Below, piece after piece: positions 1 to 11,388 of a stretch of DNA of 64,000 nucleotides. The DNA comes from Cyclina sinensis (Eukaryota; Mollusca; Bivalvia; Venerida; Veneridae): contig JAAONU010000009.1 in the NCBI GenBank assembly GCA_012932295.1, forward strand, positions 12,441,796-12,505,795, in the 5' to 3' direction. A program made the translations under genes and the position numbers. Every line of letters starts with the position of its first letter. Position 1 is the stretch's first letter. The notes below the pieces were generated by a model. It did not search any database. It was not told the origin of the DNA and saw only the letters and a program-made list of their open reading frames with translations.

Positions 1-510
1 CTCTTCTGTTTAATGTGTTTATTAACGACATCTTCTTCTTCATTAAAAAAATATATACAACTATGCAGACGATAACACACTGTCTTTTAATTTTCCAAGC
101 TTTAACGAACTAATTAATTTATTGCAGAATGAAATTCAAACATTAATTGAGTGGTTTAGGTTTAACTGTATGCAACAAAACTTGAAAAATTCCTTGATAA
201 GAAAACTAACAGCAAATCTTAATCCCAGGATCTCATGTGAAAAAAGTGGTAAAGTTACTGGGAATAGACATAGATTTTAAACTTACATTTGATAATCACA
301 TTGCAAATTTCTGCTAAAAAGCAGCCCAACAGTTGAATATTCTTAAACGTATAGGCAGTAAACTCAGTAAACTTAACATATTAACAATCTTTCATTCTAT
401 CAAGTTTCAATTTTTGCCCTCTTGCCTGGCATTTCTGTTGCGAAGGCAATACTCATAAAATGGTTAAAATGCAAGACAGAGCTCTCAGATTTGTGTATGA
501 TGAATATATA
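1..510 (+). pseudogene. CR1/L2-type LINE reverse transcriptase remnant (3' part of RT)
   Basis: The fragment translates, with frame changes and stops, to the palm and thumb part of a non-LTR reverse transcriptase. Near the window start it reads LFNVFINDIFFFI, then YNYADDNTLSFN with the catalytic YADD codons at 62-73. Around 249-305 it reads VKLLGIDIDFKLTFDNHI, and near 461-510 KMVKMQDRALRFVYDEY. The same succession is found in the minus-strand LINE at 57.2-61.1 kb (LFNIFINDIFYFIEK, YNYADDNTLSF, VKLLGVDLDF, KLEKLQHRALRIVF), so both belong to one or closely related families. The reading frame changes in the A-run at about 42-52 and there are stops near 303 and beyond. The left end continues outside the window. 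The right end is interrupted by a Tc1-like terminus at about 507. It is a dead copy. Confidence 0.85.
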
Positions 511-1340
511 CTGAAAAAAAGAAACTTCCGATTTCTTTACTTATTTTTTAATGTAATGGAAAGAAATTAACATGATTGTCCAATTCCCTACATATGTTCG
601 GGCGAACGATTATGTGTCAAATAACTATAACTCAACTGTACGCATTACACAACAAAAAGGCACACAAAATAACGTTAAACTCAATTTTTCTGGTGAATGC
701 ACTGACCAGTACAATCCGTGTTTATAAAATCAAACCTTACCGTCTGATTTCATTGACTTGGTTTGTCAATAAAAGAGCGAATTTTATTAAGTTTTCTTTC
801 TTTTTGATATACCTAGAATTCCACCAAATTTACGTAAACGTGTCATTTGAATGCTTTATGCTGGTATGGCGACAAATGAGGTTGCTAGGGTTGTTGGCAG
901 TTCTAACTGTTCTATTCGAAACCCTAGGCAACGTTTCCAAGCAACAGGGCATACGAAAGATTTACCACGTAGTGGTCGTCCGCGCGTCACGACGCCTGGT
1001 CAAGACTGATAGATAATGAACACAAACCTACGCAATTGTTTTCAAACTGCCACTGCTGCTAACACCCCTGGTACATATAACAACCGAATATCTGCCCAAA
1101 CTGTGCGCAGTCGTCTGCGCGAGGATGGTCTACGTCGACGTCGTCCTTACGTTGACTGTGTATTGACGCGGCGTAACCGCGTAAATCGTGTTAATTGGGT
1201 TCGTACACACCATCGCTGGATAAGGCAACAATGGAATAGCGTTTTTTTCTTCGACGAGACGAGATTTTCTATTTATCGAAGTGATGGCAGATGTCACATT
1301 GGAATGGCAACATATGTAAATGCTCAGCTTGTTTGACTTA
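507..1340 (+). mobile_element. Tc1/mariner-like transposon, 5' part only
   Basis: A Tc1/mariner-like 5' terminus begins at about 509 (TACTGAAAAAAAGAAACT) right after a TA dinucleotide, the target used by this superfamily. It is followed by a leader of about 300 bp and then transposase coding sequence to 1,336. The opposite terminal inverted repeat was not seen in the following 700 bp, so the element appears truncated on its 3' side. It interrupts the reverse transcriptase remnant immediately to its left, so it inserted later than that LINE. Confidence 0.7.
812..1336 (+). pseudogene. Tc1-like transposase, N-terminal two thirds, broken
   Basis: One frame from 812 to 1,336 encodes a Tc1-type transposase start. 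It holds an N-terminal helix-turn-helix region (MLYAGMATNEVARVVGSS) and a GRPR-type basic segment (PRSGRPRVTTPGQD). A second DNA-binding stretch follows (NNRISAQTVRSRLREDG, then RRPYVDCVLTRRNR), and then the start of the DDE domain, WNSVFFFDETRFSIYRSDGR, which holds the first catalytic Asp in FFDETRFS. In-frame stops lie at 848, 1,007 and 1,010. Sequence similarity ends about 15 codons after the first Asp, so the second Asp and the final acidic residue are absent. The enzyme would cut and paste DNA at TA sites; this copy cannot. Confidence 0.85.
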
Positions 1341-3600
1341 GTTCGACTGGTGCAGGTGCTGCATGCTTGTATGAATTCTTATTTTTCTACCTGCCTTTTG
1401 TTTTATCTTCTGCTGCATTATAGTTTGCTTCTGTGTGTTTTAGTTTGTTATTCTGTGATTTATTTTTGCTGATACTGCTTAGTTGTTTGTAGCATTGAAA
1501 AGGGGTTTGCTCTCTATAGACGTCTGCTTTTCATATACATTCTTACCAGATTATAATTTATGTGTGTCTTACTATGTCATGCTTTTGTCACTTTAGTTTA
1601 TTTTGTTTTGTGCTTGCTTTTATTCTTCAACTATCTGGTTGCTGCTGATCAGTTCAATCCAAATCTGATTTGGATTGATACTCTCTTATTTTCCTTTTTA
1701 AGTATACAGCTTGTGTCGTTCCTGTCAGAGCTTTTTTGGTTTCTATTAAGAGCAGTTTTAAGACTTACACAGTCAAGATCAGCAGAGTTCGAATATTTTT
1801 ATGTGCTTTACAAATATCTGTGCTATATGTATAATGTGTGTGCTTTTCCCTCCTAGCTTTTTCTTCTGCATGTTTTTCATTATGCCTTGTATTGTTGTAT
1901 TCTTGCCGACGTTAATTAAATCTTATTTTACCTATGATCTTTAAACATCTCTCGAGACTGCAACATAATACAACACTCAGCTTATAATTATTGCCTTAAA
2001 ATCACGAAGTGCACTTTGGAAACAAATGAAGCGTAAATTTACAGTGCACACCTGTATTTAAATCTCAAATATCGTCACTATTAAATTTAATGTTGAAGGG
2101 TTGGAAAAGGTTTGAAGTGAACCATTCTCAATACTCTAAGGTTGCTAAGCTGCAAACAATGCATGACATAAGCAAATGATTTGGTAAAAATAGGTTATGC
2201 ATCAATACATACGTGCATTTTAAGAATTAAATGGATCAAGCATGGTGGACTCAACAATCTCTTCATCTTTAACATTCAAGAGGGTCGAGACTTGCGATTC
2301 TAAGATTTCTTTCTAAGAGCTTCTGATTTTTTCTTTCTTTGATTCCGGGCTAAATTTGGGTCGACCATGAGAGGCCATATAACTGTTAAACGCATGCGCA
2401 GATATCAAAAATTAGATATTGGAAATTCACAGAGTTCGAAATAGTACTTCTTCAATGATATTGCAAAAAAAGTATTTTTTCAATGATACTGCAAAAAAAT
2501 AAAAAATAAATGTTTTTATGCAAGGTTTTTCAGAAATGTTTTTGAAAAAAGACATCAAATCGACATTTAGGCAACCGTCAGGTTCATTTTATATCGAATA
2601 GCATCAAATTCTATCTATTATATTAGGACATACCATCACTTTAAACGAAACTTACCCCAAGAAGTTGAAGTTCAATTTCAATTCTATGAGTATAGAATAA
2701 TAGAGTTTTCCCTGTTTGACTGCTTGGAAATAAGCAACAAACAAGCCTTAAACTCTACATTGTAAATGTTAATCCTAAAAACTTTTTGCACTAATCAAAA
2801 ATATTGTCTCTCGAAAAAGAATCATACGTTCTGCATCTGTAACAAATCCCAAAAATATAACAATCTTAGATAGGTACAAACATCGACTTTTCTATATTAA
2901 TCGTAAAACCAAGATCAGTCATTCAGGCTTATGCATCGCGAAGGTTTTGTATAAAACTCTTCTAGAGTTTTCACTCTAAACAAACTGACATTTATAAACC
3001 CAGATATAATGTTTTCCCTTAGAGCGTTGCATGCTTTAACAACAAATTTTAAGGCCCAGTCTAGAATAAAGAGTTCCGTTATACCCAGAAAACCTCTCAT
3101 CTGGCGATCTGACCACAAGTCTACTGTTAATGCAACACTCTCAGCTTGCTTAGGCTGTAGTTTAAGGTTAGACTGTACTTCAACTGACTTTTTATGAAGA
3201 AGTGTAGTGGACAGTGTTTTATGCTCAGGAATTTGATATCTTAATGTCTACAAGTCAAATTATGTAACTTCTGTAACTTAGTAATAATTGGATGCACCAG
3301 TAGCCTAATTTGAACACTACCCATTTGCATCTTTTTCAGCATACCAAGTTTATTGCTCCTGTATCATATACAGTTGTTTAACCCCTGTGACCAGTTCGTC
3401 CAGGGTTACAAAATTAAAAGCGTTCGATTTAGTGGGCCAGTTTTGAGCACTGGATGGATTTTACACCTCTATTGAGGTATAAAATTTAATGTTGTTTGTT
3501 ACTGGTAACAAAGGTGAAAATAGTAATGGGATAAAATTAAGTTCACACTTCGTCACAGTGCCTAAGGTAAATAAAAGATTGATTTATTTTGTTGAAACAA
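1341..3600. other. No gene recognised
   Basis: AT-rich sequence with scattered short ORFs that carry no recognisable motif. The first part (1,340-1,960) is strongly T-rich on the plus strand. A small imperfect duplication around 2,443-2,505 (TTCAATGATAtTGCAAAAAAA and TTCAATGATAcTGCAAAAAAA) is the only local structure noticed. Confidence 0.5.
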
Positions 3601-4396
3601 GTTACACTGTGCAGTATCACTGTTGGACACCGTTCACCGGAAATAGCCCATAAAAACGCCGAAAACGAAAGTACAATCGCAAACGTCGAGTTCACCCCAG
3701 GTAATGTTTTAACTTATTTCTCCATCATAACTTAATCGATTTCTCCAAACTAATCAATATTGTGAAGCTAAATATCTCTGGGTTTAGAGCAGTTCTTGCT
3801 TTTTTCTGCAAGTTCGGTATTTTTTGTGTAATTGGCGATAAATTGTAGCCTCGTTGTTGACTTTTGCGAACAATGTTGATATTTTCCACAAACTCAATCT
3901 CAAAAAGCATTTGCTGTATCAAAATCCTTCTTGAATTATAAAATATAGACTTTCCTCCACTTGTATTAGAGGGACCATTCACCAACTCGAGCTACTTTTT
4001 ACAAAATTTGCGAAAAATGGCCTGAAAAAATACATGTTTCCCATCAAACTAAACGATTTGTAATCGAAATGCAACCGATTTTTACACACCTTTCCTTGCA
4101 TGTAAAAATTACGATTACGATTAAATGAAATCGATTTTTTAAAAGTAATCGAATACTTTCGATTACTCTAACAAATTGTAATTAATTGCAATCAACTACG
4201 ATTACACGATTACCTCATGTCCGATTATAATCTGCCAGGAACAAAATTATTTGGTTCGAGATTGGCACGCCCCTCGCCTCGAGTAGGTTTGTTGTTTGTT
4301 TTGGTCTGTACTCGACTGAGACGTGGATCCACTTGGACAACCATGGCCTACCTCTGGTAGGTTATCGTCAGAATCTGTTTCTAGATCCGAAATACC

Positions 4397-4822
4397 CCAG
4401 AAACATATACTGTCTCTATTTGTACGATTTCTATTGATCTTGATACTGATCCTGGCAATGTCCTAATGCAGAAACGTATACTGTCTCTATTTGTACGATT
4501 GCTATTGATCTTGATACGATCCTGGCAATGTCTTAATGCAGAAACAAATACTGTCTCTATTTGTACGATTTCTAATGATCTTGATACTGATCCTGGCAAT
4601 GTCCTAATGCAGAAACATATACTGTCTCTATTTGTACGATTTCTATTGATCTTGATACTGATCCTGGCAATGTCCTAATGCAGAAACATATACCGTCTCT
4701 ATTTGTAAGATTTCTATTGATCTTGATACTGACCCTGGCAATGTCCTAATGCAGAAACATATACTGTCTCTATTTGTACGATTTCTATTGATCTTGATTA
4801 CGATCATGGCAATGTCTTAATT
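4397..4822. repeat. 71-bp tandem repeat, about six copies
   Basis: The landmark TGTCTCTATTTGTACGATT recurs at 4,411, 4,482, 4,552, 4,623, 4,694 (with one change) and 4,765, which gives a period of 70-71 bp. Each unit also carries TTGATCTTGATACTGATCCT-like and GTCCTAATGCAGAAAC segments. Copies differ by only a few substitutions and a single-base deletion, so the array is fairly young. The period is not a multiple of three, so the overlapping ORFs on both strands are by-products of the array. Confidence 0.95.
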
Positions 4823-5259
4823 TCTTTTGCTCTTTTAGAAACGTCATCACCTAATTATTATTATTTTTTGCAAACGGCATGCTATGATTGCAAAGATGGA
4901 CAAATTCATTGTTTATGTCTGACTTCAGGACGTATGACTAAGTATGTTGTTTGAATGTCCCAGTAACTCTAGCACCTCATTACATGCATCGATCTCGTGA
5001 AAAAAGTCTTGTCAACACTTGTGTCACAAATTTCATGTGTTAAATGAACTTTTTTTAAATTACTTTTATGAGCAAGCCTAGGTTTATCATTATTATTGTT
5101 TGGTGGTATGCACCTTTTTGCGTATCACTACTTGAAGACGGTTCACCGTCTTACCGTCACATTCCTGTCGGGAAGAGGTGAAAACAGTTATCAACATACT
5201 GATTTTACGATATTTCCGTGTAAATCAAGGCGCACATGTTTACACAGATGAAATCATTT

Positions 5260-6030
5260 TTTCTTTGGAGATTTTTATTTACAAGGCGTATATTTGTCGT
5301 CGGTACCGGTTGTCTATGTGGCATACGCTGCCTGTAGAGTTTAGTGTTTTTAGGTTGTAGGTGATAGTGCAAGATACAGAAAGCATCCTATTCCAGAGAC
5401 ACCCATGGATCTTTTCCATGCTCTATGTATAGCTGTTACGAGTAATCACAATACAGTTTAACAAACCTGAAGTACTTTAAATTAATAAAAAAATAGTTCA
5501 ACAAAATAATGAAACAATTATGACTTACAATGTCATGTTTACTAATCCAAAATAGCCTATTGTCACTATCTCCATTCACAGAATCATTTTAAACTGAAAT
5601 ATTATTCCAGCTGTATATATATACTAAAATGTCCATGAATATTAATTAATCCAGCACAAATTAATCTCCAGCAAGTTTAGGCACTAACATATATGCATTC
5701 ACATTCAAAGTCTCAATTTCAACTACTAAACGTTTATGTATCAAAGTGTCTTTTTTACGTGCTCAAAGAATCTTCTAGTTCTCATTTTAGAATATACAGG
5801 TAAATTCTACTTGGTTCCCCTACATGCAAAAAACAACTTGACCTTATAAGAATATGCTGGAAGAACTAATACAGCAGTTTGAAAATAGAATGGGAATGCT
5901 CATGTTATACGGGGCATAATTAAACGCCTCTTCCAAAAGACAGTAATGTTAGTGGAGGAGCGGAGGATCGAACTCGTAACTCTTGCATAACCAGTACAGT
6001 GTGTTTTCACTGATCGATGATGACAATGCC
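5260..6030 (-). mobile_element. SINE family A, copy 1, split by about 430 bp
   Basis: On the minus strand, 6,005-5,925 resembles the tRNA-like head of the copies at 32.4 and 41.1 kb: GAGTTCGATCCTCC as B box, then CTCCTCCACTAACATTACT. The body of the same family appears at 5,475-5,265 in the same orientation (AGTTTAAC..., then GATGCTTTCTGTATCTTGCA, then AACCGGTACCGACGA). In copy 2 these two parts are only about 30 bp apart; here about 430 bp of unrelated AT-rich sequence (about 5,480-5,905) lies between them. This is inferred as one SINE copy disrupted by a later insertion. Confidence 0.6.
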
Positions 6031-6544
6031 AAAAATACTGCAATTTTAAGCAAATAATCTTAATACCACAAAAATTGAAAATTAACATTATGATTTTAAC
6101 ATGAATCAGCATTTCAGCGGATCCTAAATATAATTATTCGCTGACTTGATTTCAGTATATAATCTTTTTTTATCAAGAGTTCAGATAAAACGTTTTAGGT
6201 GAGACTTAGTAAGTGGCATAAGTCATATGACAAAAGTAACGCTCTATCTTTTTCTCTTCTTCTTTTGTCCACTATGCATTTTGTAAGAAACACTAACGAA
6301 GAAACTATGTTTCAAATACTTTTTAAAGGTATCGGATAGAACTGAAAGTTTACATGTCTCTAGGAAATATAAAAAGATGAGATAAGAAATTGTTTTGGTA
6401 AAAATGTACATTCTGTTGTTCCAATAAATAAACGTGCAAAGTTGTCTTTGCAGTTATATTTAAAGTTTGTTTTAATATTTATATCAGATTTCTAATAGAC
6501 ACAAGGTGTGTCGTGTCTCTTACTAAATAGTAATGTTTGTACAG

Positions 6545-7503
6545 TGACACAGAGGAGTCATGCACAACTCTTCTTTCTTTAAATTGCACATCTCTTTTTT
6601 TATCTCGTTCCCACGAGATACATACTTGAGGGAATGACTTAGTATGTCGTGATAACGAGTTACTAAGTCGAGGGAAAACAGAGAAGTGCAAATCTGATAA
6701 CAAAAATTGCTTTAAAAAAAAGGAGCAGCAATATCAAGGAACGACTTACTAACTTCGTGGGAACAAGTTAGCTATGTCGTGGGAACGACTTAATATGCCG
6801 TTTCCACGAGATAGCGATCTCGTTCCCACGACAAAGCTAACTCGTTCCCATAAGGTAATCAGCCAATCAATTTATTTATTTCATAATACATGTGAGCAAC
6901 ATGGCCGACAGAAACAATTATATAGTTAAATATTTTCGTGAAGGACTTCCGTATTGTTTTTATCTCTAATTTTCTTTTGCTCATCAAATGTGTTTTCCAG
7001 TTTTGCCTAAGTTAATCCAGGTGCTGATAACTCCGAATCAGTTCAGCAACAGAAAAATTATACAAATCAGTCCAGGACGATTACATACCGTACACTTCTA
7101 AAATCTTAGTAAAAGTACGCAACAGTTAATTGGCTGACTAAACTGTGGGTACAAGATAGTTATGTCGAGGGAACGAGATAGCAATCTCGTGGGAACAAGA
7201 TATTAAGTCGATCCCACGACATAGCTAACTCTTTCCCACGAGTTAGTAAGTCGTTCCCTTGACATAGCTAACATGCACAGTTCTTTTTTTTATATCACGA
7301 TGTTTTTTTCATTGCGCTTCTCTTTTTTCAAATGCAACACTTCTTTTCAGATTTTCACTTCTCTTTCTTTTTATCTTGTTTTCACACTAAGCAACTTGTT
7401 ATCACGACATACCAAGTCGTTCCCTCGGGTTAGTATCTCGTGGGAACGAGATAAAAAAGAGAAGTGCAATTTAAAAAGGAGTTGTGCATGTCCCCTCTGT
7501 GCC
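6545..7503. mobile_element. Foldback element with long complex inverted arms
   Basis: The left arm starts ACACAGAGGAGTCATGCACA at about 6,547 and the right arm ends with the inverted counterpart, GTTGTGCATGTCCCCTCTGT, at 7,481-7,500. The arms stay alignable inward for well over 100 bp (TTTATCTCGTTCCCACGAGA, then TATGTCGTGATAACGAGTT against its complement). Both arms also contain short alternating inverted units of CTCGTTCCCACGA/TCGTGGGAACGAG, mainly at 6,742-6,850 and 7,150-7,262. A non-repetitive spacer of about 290 bp separates them. No transposase is encoded. ORFs on opposite strands at 6,479-6,703 and 7,273-7,713 give similar peptides only because the arms are mirror copies. Confidence 0.85.
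6901..6966 (+). pseudogene. Possible transposase N-terminus fragment in the foldback spacer
   Basis: The spacer of the foldback element contains an ATG followed by MADRNNYIVKYFREGLPY before a stop. From memory this resembles the first helix of integrase-core transposase-like proteins that begin with a short basic N-terminus and a YFREG-like helix; that recall is weak and unverified. If correct, the foldback element would be a deletion derivative of an autonomous integrase-type transposon. It may equally be a chance 21-codon ORF. Confidence 0.2.
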
Positions 7504-7514
7504 ACCATGGAATG

Positions 7515-8590
7515 CCTCTTGGTTAAACATTGTCTTAGTTTTAAGTTCGGTTATCATAACTTGCACTACTTCTTAATTGTATCATGTAGAGAAATAAATA
7601 TTGTAAACTGTTATCGGTTTCAGTGTTGTGTACAATGCTATGACGTTGAAGCTTACTTATTTATCTTTTGGTTAGGGCACACTAAAAGAAAAGGGCATTT
7701 CAATTTAATCTAAAACAAGTTAAAATGGAAACTTCTAAAGGTTCGAAGAAAAGTTCAAAATAAGGCTATACTATTGATGCTTAGCCAATAAATTCTGTTG
7801 TTTCGTTTAGGCCAATCTCACAGTGACTGGACAGCGTTTCTGAAAGTTAACTGTAACTGCCTTTTTTGTCAAAATTAGGATAAACAATTATTCCAATAGT
7901 AAAAATGGTAGACTGTGCAAGAAAACGTTGCATAAAACAAATAAAACACTTATGAGCGAATAATTTGACTAACAGTAACATGTATATCCCATATAGTTTG
8001 ACTGTGGAAATCTCACTGACGCAAAAGACTTTTTGCTTACAGTTGCAATTATAGCCAGAAATAAATGTCACAGTTGATTTGTCTGTTTATTTTACTTTAC
8101 GCTCTTGTTTATCGAACGACGTTGGCAGTTGATTTCTAATTGCAAGGCCTCCTGAGACAGTTAAAATGCTATTGCATGATACGCGATCTGTGAATATGCA
8201 ATCTTTGCGACAAATAATCATTAACAATCAATCCTTTCCTTATAACTTGGTCGAGTAAAGTGAAAGGTGAGCATCATCCTACGTGGATAGCTTCGGCTAA
8301 ATAATGTCAACCCGCTGCCTCACTGCAGCTTTGTCTCTTATCTGCTAATATTATTTTGATGTCATTGAATGACGTTAATAGTTAAATTGGTAATTTCCTT
8401 GAACATGTTTTAACCTCTGTTAATGCAATGTGAAGATACAACACTTATGATGCTTTAAAGCCACTTAATGATGCGGCCTTTGGCTGCCCGTCCGTGCGTC
8501 AGACTCTGTCCGTCAGCGCTTATGAATGCACAGTTGTAAATTGTGTGGTTAGGGCAATGATCAGCCAATGTTTTCTTGTTGTTTATTTAC
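7515..8590. other. No gene recognised
   Basis: AT-rich sequence between the foldback element and the duplicated field. Short ORFs (for example minus 8,071-7,847) have no recognisable motif. Nothing structural was noticed. Confidence 0.5.
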
Positions 8591-10145
8591 GCCTAATTAT
8601 ATCACAGACGACGTCGTGGGCGTGTAATAAAGCCTTATTTTTGATATAACACTAGTGTAATTAGGAAAAAAGATTTTATGTTTGAGTGATATACCGTCAA
8701 ATATATCACGATGTCAAGTTCAGATGCGTAGTAATTTAATCACAAAGACCGTAGGCCTGAGTGTTTGAATAATTACACACATGAACAAGAAGCCGTGATA
8801 TATACAACGGTAAATCACGAAACTTAAAAAAATCTATATCCATTCAAACACGTACGTTTGTTTATAAGGAGCGTAAGAACGTGCACTATTTACCGGTGAC
8901 GTTCGCAGAGACGTCAGCGGGCGCGCGCTTATGTTCAGCGTGATTTAACGTATCTGATTTATCATGGTCAATTCCTTCCTTTTTATTGCAGGTGAGTTGC
9001 GAATAGTGTTACAATTAGGAAATAGATTTTAAGTTTGAGTGATCTACCGACAAGTATATCACGGTGTCGAGTTTAGATGCGTGGTAATTTAATCACGAAG
9101 GCCGTAAGCCTTTGTGTTTAAACAATTACGTATCTGAACGTGAAACCGTCATATATTCGACGTTAGATCTCAAAAATTGAAAAATCTATTTCTTTTCTTA
9201 TACATATGTATAGTTGTAAGGAGTGCAGGTATGTGCACTATTTATCGTGTCATTTTTTTACGGTTATTGTCCCTGTAAGACTACTCCATTTACCCCGCTA
9301 TTCAGTGTACAAGTGAAAATGAAAGCAACGAGGTCATTTTTAGTTTATCAGTTAATAATTTATTTTTTATCAAAATATCTGTTATTTTATCATACATGAA
9401 CATTAAAAAAGGTAACTAAGCCCATAACAATATTTGACTTATAAATTTTTTAAAAAATATATCGGTTTACAATGACAAATAGGAACAGCCGAAAATAGTT
9501 TCTAGTGACGTCAGCGGGTGCACGTTTGATATACCGTATAGGGTTTAGTATATATGCCGTATAGTATATATCACGGTCAATTCCTTCTTGCGAATAGTGT
9601 TAGATATACACTTTGACGTCGACGTCATGAACAATGTATTATGGTGTTCGCGCAAATAGTTTTTGTCACCATTCACTTACAAAGCTTCTACGATATAAAA
9701 AAAACCTAATACGTGTGGTCATGTTATACGTAATTTATCATACTCGTTATTGAAATATGATAAAAACTCGGCAAGCTTTTTCCTTCTTTTTTTTGTCGTT
9801 TTCAAATAACTCGTGCAATAAATTTCGTTTTCCATTTTCCTCAATTTATATCACAGCCGACGTTGTAGGTGTGTAATAAAGCTGTGTTACATTAGTGTGA
9901 TAACATTTTGACATCAACGTCACTAACAATACTCTTATGACGGCCGCGTGTATACGGACAGGACAAATCAAAGTTTCTGTCCGTGTCTGTCACCATTCAA
10001 TTACAAAACTTTTGATATAAATAGAACATTACATTCGTGATCATGTTGTACGGGATTTATTACACTCGTTATTAGAAAACGACAAGAGATAACAGAGCCT
10101 CATTTTTATCGTTTTCAAATAACTCGTGCAACAAATCCCGTGACC
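8590..10145. repeat. Two diverged direct duplications sharing ATATCAC-type motifs
   Basis: A block at about 8,651-8,960 recurs at 9,006-9,260, period about 355 bp; landmarks are TTTGAGTGATATACCGTCAA, GATGCGTAGTAATTTAATCA and GTGCACTATTTA. A second block at about 9,612-9,845 recurs at 9,905-10,140, period about 293 bp; landmarks are GTCACCATTCA, GTCATGTTATACG and CGTTTTCAAATAACTCGTGC. A linker ATATCACAGACGACGTCGTG occurs at about 8,599 and, changed slightly, at 9,849. A further partial copy of the first block lies at 9,490-9,605 (GACGTCAGCGGG, GGTCAATTCCTTC, GCGAATAGTGTTA). Copies are clearly diverged by substitutions and indels. No coding sequence is seen. Confidence 0.8.
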
Positions 10146-10149
10146 ACTC

Positions 10150-11340
10150 ATTAAATATCCTCTATCTACATTTTCGGTTCCATTGAAATATGATCTACTT
10201 TAGGCTGCAAAGACATTTAAATGAATGATGGAGACAGGTGGCAGACTTCTTTTTCCGTCATTAAACATTCAGATGTTTCTACATAAAAGGCTGAGATGTT
10301 CTTCTATCCAAAATATCTAGGGATAAGACATAGCAGTAAGAAATAACTCAAACTCTTGTTATTTCGGAACTACGAGAATTATTGCCATTTTCTTTTTTAT
10401 ATTCAATTAAAATATCGCTACATGAGAGCAATACTTAGATGCCAATGACGTTTAGTTTTACCCTTTATAAATAGATCACATAACTCTATATGATTTAAAG
10501 GGTCGTTATGGAACAGTATTAACACAAAATATGTGTTGCCTTTTGACATGGCACTATTTGTTTCTGACAATTTTTTAACATGATGCAAAATGCATTTGCT
10601 GCACTGTTTAAACGACTTGTTTGTTTACGACGTGCTTGTTTACTTTACCAATCTTACAAAATTAATTTAGAAATTATCTTTGTTTTTGTTTGTTTAAAAC
10701 TAATAGTTTTTATTCGTTTACTATACAGTGGGTTATTTGTCTAATCGATCTATTGAACAATCGATGTCAGTATGACAAAGGGTACATGCCAACTATTGCA
10801 CTACAACACCGGATGGCGCTTTCCAAATAACGCCAAAAAACAGAAATACTAAACTACGTCATTAGCCACCAGTCAAAAGATGTCAAAGTTAGCGTTTAAA
10901 ATGCGAATCGTTTGATTATTCGATTGACTAAGAGTGAAATAAAATAAATTATACTATGGCTAATAAAAGTGTTGATACATCTGAAATAAAAGGTATGCTT
11001 GTACAATGTCATATTTTTTGTGTAAATATAAACTTATTTTTCCGTCATATATGAAACCAAAATGTGCAGGTTTGCTTCCTACTGCCCTTTATGTGTTATT
11101 TGATATTATATACATGTCAATTGGATGGTTTAGCCTTGAAACCAACAGTGTTTCCCGATGTGAAAAATGCAGAGAAAAGTGAAGGAACGCGTCAGAAATG
11201 ATGATGAAGGAAAATTTGAAAACATTTTGTCTTAACATTTTAAAAAAATTTTAAACTGTGAAACAGGGAATTCTAGTGTCTTACACAGAATACAGTAAAT
11301 GAAAACAAAGATGAATATTGCTGTCACTGAACGTTTATCA
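10150..11340. other. No gene supported
   Basis: AT-rich. At 10,955 an ATG opens MANKSVDTSEIK followed by a GGTATG that could act as a splice donor, but no second exon could be joined to it, so no gene is called. Confidence 0.45.
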
Positions 11341-11343
11341 ATG

Positions 11344-11388
11344 AATTTCAAATTGTCATTTCACTATGCCAAATGACAATTTGAAATT
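11344..11388. repeat. Perfect 18-bp inverted repeat (hairpin)
   Basis: AATTTCAAATTGTCATTT (11,344-11,361) is followed after 9 bp by its exact reverse complement (11,371-11,388). The stem is too short for a typical metazoan microRNA precursor. It may be the remnant of a small inverted-repeat element. Confidence 0.85.

Noticed and set aside
576..1016. 146-codon ORF over the Tc1-like element
   Set aside because: It runs in the wrong frame; the transposase motifs are in the frame 812-1,336.
3600..3705. Possible 5' UTR exon ending in CAG followed by GTAATG
   Set aside because: No downstream acceptor or coding exon could be linked; a single donor-like site is expected by chance.
7273..7713. 146-codon ORF resembling a minus-strand ORF at 6,703-6,479
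   Set aside because: The similarity comes from translating the two inverted arms of the foldback element.
10955..10996. ATG with MANKSVDTSEIK followed by a GGTATG donor-like site
   Set aside because: Only 12-13 codons and no second exon recognised; not enough for a gene call.
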